Source of the DNA: Pseudomonas helmanticensis
GTDB taxonomy: Bacteria; Pseudomonadota; Gammaproteobacteria; Pseudomonadales; Pseudomonadaceae
Reading direction: 5' to 3'
Length of the DNA: 64,000 nt
Assembly (NCBI RefSeq): GCF_900182985.1
Contig: NZ_FXUY01000001.1
Coordinates: 3,162,001-3,226,000 of the forward strand
Below the pieces are notes generated by a model, which saw nothing but the letters and a program-made list of their open reading frames with translations, was not told the DNA's origin and searched no databases. The position numbers and the translations under genes were made by a program. Shown in pieces: positions 44,472 through 52,738 of this stretch. Within the stretch, counting starts at the first letter, position 1; each line of letters starts with the position of its first letter.

Positions 44472-44548
44472 AAGATCAAAAGATCGCAGCCTTCGGCAGC
44501 TCCTGCACGGGAATAATGTAGGAGCTGCCGCAGGCTGCGATCTTTTGC
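44472..44548. repeat. REP doublet (convergent) between AraC and TonB-receptor genes
   Basis: CAGCCTTCGGCAGCTCCTGC and GTAGGAGCTGCCGCAGGCTG face each other around a spacer of about 12 bases. Confidence 0.9.
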
Positions 44549-44555
44549 TGTTGCC

Positions 44556-46985
44556 TCAGAATTCCAGGGTGCTGGACAGCGAGATCTGCCGCGAATCGCC
44601 CATCGACACAAAGAACCGGCTCGCCGCCGAGGTGTAGTAGGTGCGATCAAACAGGTTCTTCACGTTGAGCTGGAACTTGACCTTCTGCCCTTCGACTTTG
44701 GTGTCGTAAGTGGCAAACGCATCGGCGACGGTGTAGCTCGGCAAGTCAAAATCATTCACCGCGTTACCGGCGCGCTCGCCGACGTAACGAGCGCCAGCGC
44801 CGACACGCAACTGATCGCCACCGATTACGCTGCCGAAGTCATACACCGCCGACAATGAGCCGGAATTCTTCGCCACGTTCTGCAAACGCTTGCCTTTGTA
44901 GTCCGGGTCCTCGGTGACTTCGGCATCGGTGTAGGCGTAGCTGCCGATCATGCTCCAGTGCTCGCTCAGTTGACCGGTCAGGTCCATTTCCAGACCGCGC
45001 GAACGCACTTCGCCGGCGGCACTGTAAATCGTCGTCGGGCCTTCGGCGTTGGCCACCAGCACGTTGCGTTTCTTGATGTCGAACAGCGCGATGTTACCGG
45101 TGAGTTGCCCCGGCATATCGAGGCGCGCGCCCAGCTCCCATGACTTGGCTTCTTCCGGCGCAATGCTGCCGTCGAGCACGCTGCTGCTGCCGCTCAACGG
45201 CGCGATGGTCGAGTTGGGTTTGAACGATTCGGTGTAGCTGCCGTAGAACGACAGAGCGTCGGTGTAGCGATACACCAGACCGGCGCGCGGCACCCACTTC
45301 TGGCCGTTGCTGTCGGTGTTGGCCTTGAACGGCACGCCTTTGCCGGCGTACTGGTCGTATTCCTGAAAGCGTCCGCCGGCGACTAGAATCCACTGGTCGG
45401 TGAGGTGAATCGAGTCCTGCATGAACAGCGAATCGCTGCGCAGTTCATCGGTTTGCGCGCTGTCGGCGGCACTGACCGTGGTGCCTTCGACTTCACGGCC
45501 ATACACCGGGTTGACGTAGCTGAAGGTGCTCAGGCTTTTCTGGCGGATCAGGTCGGCGCGGTAGATCTTGCGGTACTCGTCGTCGACGCCGAACACCAGG
45601 TCATGTTGCATGCCCAGTATGTTGACTTTGCCCTCAAGGCTGGCGGTGGTGAAACGGTCGGTGCTGATCGCGCCTTGGGTGCCGTCCATGCTGCGAGTCA
45701 GCGTGCCCTTTTTGGTGTCGATGGCGGTGACGCGCACCTGGCTGGCGTCGTAAGTCTCGCGGTTCCAGCTGTAGCCGAAGCGGGCTTTCCAGTCGTCGTT
45801 GAGTTCATGATCGGCTTCGAAATGATAGAGATCGGAACGCCCTTCCATGTTGTTGAACGGCTCGTCGAGACGCTCGTTGCGCGAGATGTCCAGCGGATGG
45901 TTGGTGCGCGGATCGATCAGCGTGCCACGGTCGAACGGCGTCAGAAATTCACGGTGTTCGTAGGCGAACAGCAGCTTGGTGCTTTCGCCGTACCAGGCGA
46001 GCGACGGCGCGATCAGGGTTTCGCGATGGGAGCCAAAGTTGCGCCAGTAATCTTCATCTTCGTGATCGAGTACCATGCGATAAGCCAGCCCGGAATCGCC
46101 CAGTGCGCCGGTGCTGTCGAAGGTGCCGCCGCTGCCATTCTTGCCGTCGCCGTAGGTCGAGCCGCGCAAGGTCAGCGCGTTGTACTGCGCCAGCTCAGGT
46201 TTCTTGCTGACCATGTTGACCACGCCGCCCGGATCCTGAATGCCGTACAGCAACGACGCCGGACCTTTGAGCACTTCGACGCGATCCACCGTGGCGTTCA
46301 TGCCGCGGCCCTGCACGATCGGCATGCCGTCGCGCATGATCGAGCCGTTACGGTTGTCGCCGAAACCGCGGGTCATCACCGAATCCTGGGTACTGCCCAA
46401 GGTGTTGCCCTGGGTGATACCGCTGACATTGGCCAGCGCGTCGTCAAGATTACGCGGCGCCTGATCGCGGATGACTTGCGCCGGGATGACGTTGACGGTC
46501 TGCGGGACTTCCTGCAACGAGGCCGAGGAGCGCATCACCGAGCTGGTTTCCGGCGGCTGATAACTCATCGACTCGTCGCGCGTCGAGGTGATGGTGGTGG
46601 CGCCGAGGTTCAGCGCGCCTTCGGTCGGTTGCGGCTCCAGCGCCAGGGTGTGGCTGTCGGTGCGGCGCAAGCTCAGGCCCGAACCGCTGAGCAAGCGTTG
46701 CAGCGCTTGTTCGGCGCTCATCTGACCGTTGACTGCCGGAGCGATGAGGCCGTAAGGCGCCTCATCGGTGTAGACCACGCTTTGCCCGGTGACGCGGCTG
46801 AAGTCACTGAGGGCTTGTGGCAGTGGTTTGGCCGCCAGTGCGAAGTTGAACTGTTTTTGCGCCGGGCTGCTGACCGCTTCGGTCGCGAGCGCAACGCTCA
46901 TCGGCAACAACGCCAATGCCGAAAAACTCAACGCCGATACGCTCAACCACTGTTTGACCGAACCCGATTTTGCCCTGGACTTCAT
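44556..46985 (-). CDS. TonB-dependent siderophore receptor with signalling (STN) domain
   Basis: An 809-residue outer-membrane receptor. A signal peptide (to about 35) is followed by an STN domain (about 46-115, FNFALAAKPLPQALSDFSRVTGQSVVYT) that signals to the FecR-like anti-sigma factor, a plug (about 150-265, VPQTVNVIPAQVIRDQAP and VEVLKGPASLLYGIQDPGGVVNMVSKKP) and a 22-strand barrel ending SLSSTLEF. It is FoxA/FpvA-like; the siderophore cannot be told from sequence here. It lies downstream of its own sigma and anti-sigma genes, with a 198-base gap that includes a REP doublet and a possible sigma-dependent promoter at 47043-47066. Confidence 0.88.
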   Translation of the reverse strand: MKSRAKSGSVKQWLSVSALSFSALALLPMSVALATEAVSSPAQKQFNFALAAKPLPQALSDFSRVTGQSVVYTDEAPYGLIAPAVNGQMSAEQALQRLLSGSGLSLRRTDSHTLALEPQPTEGALNLGATTITSTRDESMSYQPPETSSVMRSSASLQEVPQTVNVIPAQVIRDQAPRNLDDALANVSGITQGNTLGSTQDSVMTRGFGDNRNGSIMRDGMPIVQGRGMNATVDRVEVLKGPASLLYGIQDPGGVVNMVSKKPELAQYNALTLRGSTYGDGKNGSGGTFDSTGALGDSGLAYRMVLDHEDEDYWRNFGSHRETLIAPSLAWYGESTKLLFAYEHREFLTPFDRGTLIDPRTNHPLDISRNERLDEPFNNMEGRSDLYHFEADHELNDDWKARFGYSWNRETYDASQVRVTAIDTKKGTLTRSMDGTQGAISTDRFTTASLEGKVNILGMQHDLVFGVDDEYRKIYRADLIRQKSLSTFSYVNPVYGREVEGTTVSAADSAQTDELRSDSLFMQDSIHLTDQWILVAGGRFQEYDQYAGKGVPFKANTDSNGQKWVPRAGLVYRYTDALSFYGSYTESFKPNSTIAPLSGSSSVLDGSIAPEEAKSWELGARLDMPGQLTGNIALFDIKKRNVLVANAEGPTTIYSAAGEVRSRGLEMDLTGQLSEHWSMIGSYAYTDAEVTEDPDYKGKRLQNVAKNSGSLSAVYDFGSVIGGDQLRVGAGARYVGERAGNAVNDFDLPSYTVADAFATYDTKVEGQKVKFQLNVKNLFDRTYYTSAASRFFVSMGDSRQISLSSTLEF

Positions 46986-47042
46986 TGCTCAATGACCTGT
47001 GTAGAACCGCAACGGATGCGAATGACTCGCAGTTTCAGTCAC

Positions 47043-47066
47043 TACACGGATGGGGTTCGGGTTTAC
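47043..47066 (-). promoter_or_regulatory. Weak candidate ECF-sigma promoter of the receptor gene
   Basis: On the minus strand GTAAAC...CGTGTA resembles the GTAAA/CGT boxes of iron-starvation sigma promoters, but the 12-base spacing is short. Low confidence. Confidence 0.2.
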
Positions 47067-47094
47067 CTCATCACTATTTGAAAATATTTTTTCG

Positions 47095-47176
47095 AGATCA
47101 AAAGATCGCAGCCTTCGGCAGCTCCTACATGGGTATGCGTTCCCTGTAGGAGCTGCCGCAGGCTGCGATCTTTTGA
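47095..47176. repeat. REP doublet (convergent) between fecR-like and receptor genes
   Basis: CAGCCTTCGGCAGCTCCTAC and GTAGGAGCTGCCGCAGGCTG around ATGGGTATGCGTTCCCT. Confidence 0.9.
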
Positions 47177-47183
47177 CTTTGCC

Positions 47184-48173
47184 TCAGCGCAAAATAATCA
47201 GATGCCCCAGCACCTGATGCTGCTCAAACCCCAACACCCCTTGCAGAGAACTCAACACCGCCTGCGGATCCTTGCTCGGGAAACTGCCACTGACCTTGCG
47301 CGCCGCCAGCTCATCGCTGAGCAGCACGATCCGCCCCGGGTAATACCGCCGCAGATCTTCGACCACCTCGGCCAGCGTCGACTTGTAGTAAGTCAGCCAG
47401 CCCTGCCGCCAGGCCAGTTGCGCCTCGCTGTCCACGGCATGGAGTTTTTGCGCTGCGCCCTGACCGTAAGCGACTTGCTGCCCCGCCGTGAGAATCTGCT
47501 GTTCGCCTTGGCGATCCGCCGTGACGCCGACGCGCCCGGACAACACCGTGACCTGCGCACCATGCGGCTGCAGACGCACTTCAAATTGCGTGCCGAGCAC
47601 TCGCGCCTCACCTTGTTCCGCCGCCACCACAAACGGATCACCGGTGTGCGTCACGCTGAAAAAACCAGCGCCACGGCGCAACTGCACATGTCGCTCGCCA
47701 TGGCTGAAGTCCACGGCAATCGCGCTGTCGGCATCCAGGGTTACCTGCGATTGATCGGCGAGGGTCACCGTGCGGATCTCGCCCGGCGCCGAAACATAAT
47801 CGGCGCCGAGATCGTCGATCCAGCGCTGTGGCTGCCAGCCCGTACCGAGGCTGACCATCAGCAACAGACACGCCGCCATCGCCAGCGCACCTGACCAGCG
47901 CAAAACCTGCGGGCGTCGTGGGCGATCCATTGCATCGAGATAATCCTGCAGCGCCACAGCCTCTTCATCGGCCAGGGTACGCGCCGGGCCTTCGCTCAGT
48001 TCCCAGAGCACCTGGGCCTGCGCGTAAGCCTCGGCATGCGCCGGATCCGCGCGCAGCCATTGGCTGAATGTCAGTTGATCGCCAGCACTCGGCCGATCGT
48101 GCAGCAGGCTCAGCCAGGCCAATGCGGCCTGTTCCTGAACAGGCGTCGGACGGATGCAATCGGTGTGCTTCAC
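47184..48173 (-). CDS. FecR-family anti-sigma factor/transmembrane sensor
   Basis: A 329-residue protein. The N-terminal cytoplasmic DUF4880 region (QEQAALAWLSLLHDRPSAGDQLTFSQWLRADPAHAEAYAQA, about 13-53) binds the sigma factor. A single membrane segment (GALAMAACLLLMVSLGTGW, about 95-113) leads to the periplasmic FecR domain (YVSAPGEIRTVTLADQSQVTLDADSAIAV) and a C-terminal DUF4974/STN-like part that touches the receptor. Its start overlaps the sigma stop as ATGA. It transmits siderophore binding to the sigma factor encoded just upstream. Confidence 0.9.
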   Translation of the reverse strand: MKHTDCIRPTPVQEQAALAWLSLLHDRPSAGDQLTFSQWLRADPAHAEAYAQAQVLWELSEGPARTLADEEAVALQDYLDAMDRPRRPQVLRWSGALAMAACLLLMVSLGTGWQPQRWIDDLGADYVSAPGEIRTVTLADQSQVTLDADSAIAVDFSHGERHVQLRRGAGFFSVTHTGDPFVVAAEQGEARVLGTQFEVRLQPHGAQVTVLSGRVGVTADRQGEQQILTAGQQVAYGQGAAQKLHAVDSEAQLAWRQGWLTYYKSTLAEVVEDLRRYYPGRIVLLSDELAARKVSGSFPSKDPQAVLSSLQGVLGFEQHQVLGHLIILR

Positions 48174-48736
48174 GGTGCTTTCCCTGGCGGACGTGGCGCG
48201 GGGTCGCGCAGGCTGGCCTTGCAGGCCTCGAGGGCGCGCATCATATGTTTTTCCACAGCGCTTTGGGACAGGCCCATGGCTTTGGCGATTTCTGCGTACT
48301 TGCGGCCGTGGATGCGATTGAGCAAAAAGATCTGCCGGGTGCGCTCAGGCAACGCACGCAACGCGGCTTCGACATGGCGCAGATCATTGCCGGCTTCGAG
48401 CGCGGCTTGCGGTTCACTGCCGTGGCTGTCCGGCTCGTCCGGCTGCCAACCTTCGTTGACCCGCACACGCGTGCCTTCGCTGCGCAAATGATCGATGGCG
48501 ATGTTGCCGGCGCAACGCAAAAGGTAGGTGCTGAGTTCTTCGACCTGCACCAGCGGCCGTCGCCAGAAGCGCAGAAACAGGTCCTGCACCAGATCCGCCG
48601 CAGTCGCCCGGCAACCGACGCGCCGATTCACCAGCGCTTCCATCTGCGAACGCTGCGACAGAAACACCTGCAGAAAATGCGCACGTGCGCCACGCGGCTC
48701 GTCGTCGCGCGATTCCGGCGGCAGACCGATCAGCAC
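48170..48736 (-). CDS. ECF sigma factor (FecI-like, iron starvation)
   Basis: A 188-residue sigma-70 family factor. Region 2 is QRSQMEALVNRRVGCRATAADLVQDLFLRFWRR followed by STYLLRCAGNIAIDHLRSE. Region 4 is ALRALPERTRQIFLLNRIHGRKYAEIAKAMGLSQSAVEKHMMRALEACK. The start is put at GTG 48736, one base after the DUF3325 stop (TGAGGTG); GAGG is too close for an ideal site, and a later start is possible. It overlaps the anti-sigma gene as ATGA. Expected target: the receptor gene at 44556-46985. Confidence 0.85.
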   Translation of the reverse strand: MLIGLPPESRDDEPRGARAHFLQVFLSQRSQMEALVNRRVGCRATAADLVQDLFLRFWRRPLVQVEELSTYLLRCAGNIAIDHLRSEGTRVRVNEGWQPDEPDSHGSEPQAALEAGNDLRHVEAALRALPERTRQIFLLNRIHGRKYAEIAKAMGLSQSAVEKHMMRALEACKASLRDPAPRPPGKAP

Positions 48737-48737
48737 C

Positions 48738-49064
48738 TCAGCACTGCGCCCATGCGGCGACCGGGCAAGCCAGCAGACTGACACCCGCCAACGCCAAGGC
48801 CAGACGCGGCCGATAGGGCAGCAACAACACCAGCGCCAGCGCACTGAACATCAGCACGGCAAACCAATCGACCAGGCCGAAACTCCAGCCGTTGGCCGCA
48901 ACCGCTGCCGACAACGACAAGCCCAGCAACAGCCATCCACCCAGCTTCAGCCCTTGGCGGCGACGCGCCGAGGGCTTGCTGCCGAGCAATTCATCGTGAT
49001 GGCGCGGCATCGACAGACACAGTGCGGTAAACCCGGCGTAGCACAGCAACAGCGCCAGCAGCAT
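48738..49064 (-). CDS. DUF3325 small membrane protein
   Basis: A 108-residue protein with three or four membrane segments (LLALLLCYAGFTALCLSM, GWLLLGLSLSAAVAANGWSF, LVDWFAVLMFSALALVLLLPY, LALALAGVSLLACPVAAW). DUF3325 genes are found with PepSY and DUF3649 genes in iron-uptake loci. Its start overlaps the PepSY stop. Role unknown. Confidence 0.8.
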   Translation of the reverse strand: MLLALLLCYAGFTALCLSMPRHHDELLGSKPSARRRQGLKLGGWLLLGLSLSAAVAANGWSFGLVDWFAVLMFSALALVLLLPYRPRLALALAGVSLLACPVAAWAQC

Positions 49065-50653
49065 CAGTGGCTTCCTTGCTCAAGCGTGATCGGCGGCGCC
49101 GCTTCACGGCGTGGTTTTTTCGCGCCGACGGTGCTGGCGGCGCGACGCATTTTCCAGGCAGCCCAGGCGAGGAACAGGCCCGCGCCCAGACACGTCAGGT
49201 CGAAACCGGCCAAGGCCCAGTCACCCTGCGCCACACTAGTTACGAGGTTCCACGGCGTTGTCAGCGCATTGATCAACGGCACCGCGCTAAACAACAGCGC
49301 CCCCAGCGCAAGCTGTTCGATCCACGCCGCGCGCCCTTTGCGCAACGAGGCGTGCACCACGCTCAGGCCCCAAGCGATAAAGAACCCGTTCACTTCCCAA
49401 TCCGCTCGCCCGCTCAGGCTCAATGGCAGCAGCCGATTGGCGAGGAAAAACACCGCCACTGCCGAAACCAGACCGGCCATGCCGGCAATGTTCAGCACCT
49501 CGACCAGGCGCAATTCGAACGGCATCACGCCGCTCTTGGCGTGTTTGAGTTGACGCTTGCCGAGCCAGATCACCAGCCCGGTGCCGATCATCGCCGTACC
49601 GGCCAGACCGCAGAGGAAATACAGCCAGCGCAAAACCGGACCGGCGAAGTGGCCAATGTGCAAACCGTAAAAACCACCGGCAATGGTCATCGGCACGGGT
49701 TTGTCCGGGGTCGCGCCGAGCTGCTCGCCGGTGATGGCGTTGAAGGTCACATCGCTGCCGTATTCGTAGGCAATCTTGTCGGAAGTGGCACGCGACATTT
49801 GCACAGAGGCATTGGCGTCGCCGGGATTGTTCACCGTCACGCGTTTGATATGCCCGCCCGCCCAATGCTCGCTCGCCCGAGTCAAAAACGCTGTCAGCGG
49901 GGGTAATGTCAGCGCTTGTCCGGCGCGTTCGGGAATTGCCGTTTCTGGAAAAACCTCATCGTAAAACGCATCGATGTTGCTGCCGTACGACGCCACGATG
50001 CTCGCCGGCATGACCATCGACATGAAAATCACCAGGCTGCTGTAGGTGATCATCAAGTGAAACGGCAACACCAGCACCCCCACGGCATTGTGCCCGTCGA
50101 GCCACGAGCGCTGGCCTTTGCGCGGGCGGAAGGTGAAGAAGTCCTTGAAGATTTTCTTGTGGGTGATGATCCCGGTGATCAGCGCGACAAACATCAGCAT
50201 CGCCGCACTGGTCGCCAGCCAGCGCCCCCACGGATAGGGCATTTGCAGCTGGAAGTGGAAACGATAGAAGAACTCGCCGCCCATGGTGTCGCGGCCCTGC
50301 ACTTCGGCGCCGGTTTGGGCGTCGAGCGTTGTCGATTCGAAGCGCCCGCGCTCACCGGGTTTGCCCGGTTCCTGCTGCCAGCGCACCGTCAGCGCAGGGT
50401 CGCGGGCATCGGGCAAGTCGATCAGCCAGCGCGAGGCGCCGGCCGCATGTTGTTGCAGATAATCCTGCGCCAGCGTCAGGCTCGCCTCAGCATTGATTGG
50501 CCGCGCGGGGATCTCCGGCTGCATCCAGTGGCTGGTTTCATCTTTGAAATACGCCAGCGTCCCGGTCAGGAAAATCGCGAACAGCAGCCAGCCGAAGACC
50601 AGGCCGGTCCAGGTGTGCAGCCAGGCCATCGCCTGGCGAAAACCCTCTTTCAT
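49064..50653 (-). CDS. PepSY-associated membrane protein (siderophore-iron reductase-like, PiuB/FoxB type)
   Basis: A 529-residue inner-membrane protein with PepSY-TM helices: AMAWLHTWTGLVFGWLLFAIFLTGTLAYFKDE (about 7-38), a periplasmic segment, then WLATSAAMLMFVALITGIITHKKIFKDFFTFRP, MITYSSLVIFMSMVMP, HFAGPVLRWLYFLCGLAGTAMIGTGLVIWLGKR and further helices to about 510. Conserved His residues in the helices fit heme binding. Relatives such as FoxB and PiuB are implicated in reducing or releasing iron from siderophores. The ATG at 50653 overlaps the DUF3649 stop as ATGA; the long opening upstream is the shadow of that gene. Confidence 0.85.
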   Translation of the reverse strand: MKEGFRQAMAWLHTWTGLVFGWLLFAIFLTGTLAYFKDETSHWMQPEIPARPINAEASLTLAQDYLQQHAAGASRWLIDLPDARDPALTVRWQQEPGKPGERGRFESTTLDAQTGAEVQGRDTMGGEFFYRFHFQLQMPYPWGRWLATSAAMLMFVALITGIITHKKIFKDFFTFRPRKGQRSWLDGHNAVGVLVLPFHLMITYSSLVIFMSMVMPASIVASYGSNIDAFYDEVFPETAIPERAGQALTLPPLTAFLTRASEHWAGGHIKRVTVNNPGDANASVQMSRATSDKIAYEYGSDVTFNAITGEQLGATPDKPVPMTIAGGFYGLHIGHFAGPVLRWLYFLCGLAGTAMIGTGLVIWLGKRQLKHAKSGVMPFELRLVEVLNIAGMAGLVSAVAVFFLANRLLPLSLSGRADWEVNGFFIAWGLSVVHASLRKGRAAWIEQLALGALLFSAVPLINALTTPWNLVTSVAQGDWALAGFDLTCLGAGLFLAWAAWKMRRAASTVGAKKPRREAAPPITLEQGSH

Positions 50654-50955
50654 GCAAAACCCAACCCGCGTGCAGCGCCGGAAACGGTCGCCAGAATCAC
50701 GCTCGGCACCAGCAAGCCGACCCACGCCGACCACGCCGTGCGGCAGGCGAAGCACCACAGCACCGCCACCAGATAGACCAGAAAGGAAATGGTCATGCCG
50801 GTCACCACGGCTTCGGCGCGGCTCAGTGGCAGCCACATCGTCAGGGTGACGCTGGCCAGCGCCGCGACCAGATAGCCGCCAAACACTGCCGCCAGCACCC
50901 GCGAGGTGACGGCCAGACGATAGGACATGGGAAGTGTCGCGAGTTTGCCTTTCAT
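50650..50955 (-). CDS. DUF3649 small membrane protein
   Basis: A 101-residue protein with three membrane segments (VLAAVFGGYLVAALASVTLTMWL, AVVTGMTISFLVYLVAVLWCFAC, AWVGLLVPSVILATVSGAARGL). It is the first gene of the minus-strand iron operon. The ATG at 50955 is chosen; MSYRLAV nine codons later is an alternative. A candidate Fur box lies about 60 bases upstream. Confidence 0.8.
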   Translation of the reverse strand: MKGKLATLPMSYRLAVTSRVLAAVFGGYLVAALASVTLTMWLPLSRAEAVVTGMTISFLVYLVAVLWCFACRTAWSAWVGLLVPSVILATVSGAARGLGFA

Positions 50956-51012
50956 GTTTCGACCCTGAAACGGAATCGTCCGGCCGACAGGCCGAACCAA
51001 CAGACCAGCAAT

Positions 51013-51031
51013 ATTAATGATAAATATTCTC
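51013..51031. promoter_or_regulatory. Candidate Fur box between the two divergent iron operons
   Basis: The 19-base window centred on AATGATAA (51016-51023) matches about 14 of 19 positions of GATAATGATAATCATTATC. It lies between the DUF3649 start (50955, minus) and fecI (51146, plus), so it could control both. Confidence 0.6.
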
Positions 51032-51145
51032 ATACGCAAAAGCATCTGATTGCCGGCGAGGATCATCGCCGCCTACAATGCGAACAGTTCTTGTTCTCTA
51101 ACGCATGCTCTTTACTCGCTAAAGAAAGCGCCCGGAGTAATACCG

Positions 51146-51634
51146 TTGCCGTCCGCCCATCCCGTCGAAGCGCTTTATCAAGCCCACCACAGCTGGCTCA
51201 CCGGCTGGCTGCGGCGCAAACTCGGCTGCCCGCACAGCGCGGCGGATCTGGCGCAGGACACCTTCATCAACGTGCTGACGGCCCGCGAAGCGCCGTTGAT
51301 CATCGAGCCGCGGGCGTTCCTCACGACGTTGGCCAAGCGCGTGCTGTTCAACCATTACCGCCGCCAGGACCTCGAACGCGCTTACCTCGATACCCTGGCG
51401 CAGATGCCGGAAATGGTCGCGCCGTCCGAAGAAGACAAAGCGATCATCCTGCAAACCCTGATGGAGCTGGATCAATTGCTCGACGGCTTGCCGCGTCAGG
51501 TCAAACGCGCGTTTCTGCTGGCACAGGTCGATGGCCTGACGTATCCCCAGATCGCCGCCGAACTCGGCATCTCCGTGGCCACGGTCAAACGTCACCTGAA
51601 CAAAGCGGCAATGCGCTGCTATTTCGCGCTATGA
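51146..51634 (+). CDS. fecI: ECF sigma factor FecI
   Basis: A 162-residue ECF sigma factor for ferric citrate uptake. Region 2: HSAADLAQDTFINVLTARE and FLTTLAKRVLFNHYRR. Region 4: LDGLPRQVKRAFLLAQVDGLTYPQIAAELGISVATVKRHLNKAAMRCYF. The start is TTG 51146, with GGAG eight bases upstream; no suitable ATG exists near the conserved LYQAHHSWLTGWL start. Coupled to fecR by ATGA overlap. The downstream receptor is an unmistakable FecA, which supports the name. Confidence 0.88.
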   Translation: MPSAHPVEALYQAHHSWLTGWLRRKLGCPHSAADLAQDTFINVLTAREAPLIIEPRAFLTTLAKRVLFNHYRRQDLERAYLDTLAQMPEMVAPSEEDKAIILQTLMELDQLLDGLPRQVKRAFLLAQVDGLTYPQIAAELGISVATVKRHLNKAAMRCYFAL

Positions 51635-52563
51635 ACCACGCGCCGGATTTCTCCGCACAAGTCGCCGAGCAGGCGGTGCACTGGCTGATGGAAATGCAGC
51701 AAGGCGCGCTCAACCCACGTCAGCAACATGCCTGGCAACAATGGCTGGATGCGCACAGCGAACATCGTCGGGCGTGGGAGCATATTCAGCGGGTCAACCA
51801 GCGTTTGCGCGGTGTGTCTTCGCCGCTGGCGCATGCGGCGCTGAACGGGCCGAAGTCCGCCAGCCGCCGCCAGGCACTCAAGCTGCTGCTGATTCTCGGG
51901 GCCGGCAGCGCGGCGACCTGGGGCATGCGCGAGCACAATCCACTGCCATCGTTGCTCGCCGATTACCGCAGCCCGATCGGTCAGCGGCGCAGAGTGGCTT
52001 TGGGCGCGGGCAATCAGTTGCAACTGAACACCGCCAGTGCGGCGGATGTACGTGTCGATCAGGGTTTGATCCGTTTGCTCGAAGGCGAAATTCTTCTGAC
52101 TGCCTCGCAAGCATTCGAAGTACGTACCGCGCAAGGCCTGCTGAAAACCCAAGGCGCCCGTCTCAATGTGCGTCAGTTTGCTGATCGCACGCAGGTTGCG
52201 CTGTTTGAAGGCCGGGTCGAACTGAGCATTGCCGGTCGCACGCCGATGCTGCTGCCGGTCGCTCGTCAATTGAGCTTCAGCACCACCTCGGTCAGCGCAG
52301 CCAGTCCTCTGGACGCCAACAGCGGCGCCTGGGCCGACGGCATGCTGGTGGCGGCGCATATGCGTCTGGGCGACTTCCTTGATGAGCTTGGCCGCTATCG
52401 TCGCGGGCAGCTCAAGTGCGACAGCAAAGTTGCCGACCTGTTGATCTCCGGGACGTATCCGCTGGACGACAGCGAGCGGATTCTCGATCTGCTGGAAATC
52501 AGTTTGCCGGTCAAGGTGAAGCGGCTTACCCGTTATTGGGTGACCGTTGAGGCGCGGGTTTAA
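51631..52563 (+). CDS. fecR: Ferric-citrate anti-sigma factor/sensor FecR
   Basis: A 310-residue regulator. The N-terminal cytoplasmic region (AEQAVHWLMEMQQGALNPRQQHAWQQWLDAHSEHRRAWEHIQRVN) binds FecI. A membrane segment (ALKLLLILGAGSAATWGM, about 84-101) is followed by the periplasmic FecR domain (LADYRSPIGQRRRVALGAGNQLQLNTASAADV) and the C-terminal receptor-contact part (FLDELGRYRRGQLKCDSKVADLLISGTYPLDD). Start ATG 51631 overlaps the fecI stop. Confidence 0.9.
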   Translation: MNHAPDFSAQVAEQAVHWLMEMQQGALNPRQQHAWQQWLDAHSEHRRAWEHIQRVNQRLRGVSSPLAHAALNGPKSASRRQALKLLLILGAGSAATWGMREHNPLPSLLADYRSPIGQRRRVALGAGNQLQLNTASAADVRVDQGLIRLLEGEILLTASQAFEVRTAQGLLKTQGARLNVRQFADRTQVALFEGRVELSIAGRTPMLLPVARQLSFSTTSVSAASPLDANSGAWADGMLVAAHMRLGDFLDELGRYRRGQLKCDSKVADLLISGTYPLDDSERILDLLEISLPVKVKRLTRYWVTVEARV

Positions 52564-52569
52564 GGAGCA

Positions 52570-52656
52570 AGATCAAAGGATCGCAGCCTTCGGCAGCTCC
52601 TACAGGAGATATGCATTCCAAATGTAGGAGCTGCCGCAGGCTGCGATCTTTTGATC
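52570..52656. repeat. REP doublet (convergent) between fecR and fecA
   Basis: CAGCCTTCGGCAGCTCCTAC and GTAGGAGCTGCCGCAGGCTG around AGGAGATATGCATTCCAAAT. Confidence 0.9.
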
Positions 52657-52683
52657 CTGAAAAATAAATGAGCCGTTTTTCAG
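52657..52683. promoter_or_regulatory. AT-rich dyad upstream of fecA
   Basis: CTGAAAAA and TTTTTCAG are perfect inverted copies around 11 bases, directly after the REP doublet and 55 bases before fecA. It may be a weak terminator of fecIR or part of the fecA control region. Confidence 0.4.
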
Positions 52684-52738
52684 ATCTGGCGTGACAGAGA
52701 AGGAAAGCTCCCTTGATTCAACCTTCTCAGGATCCGAC

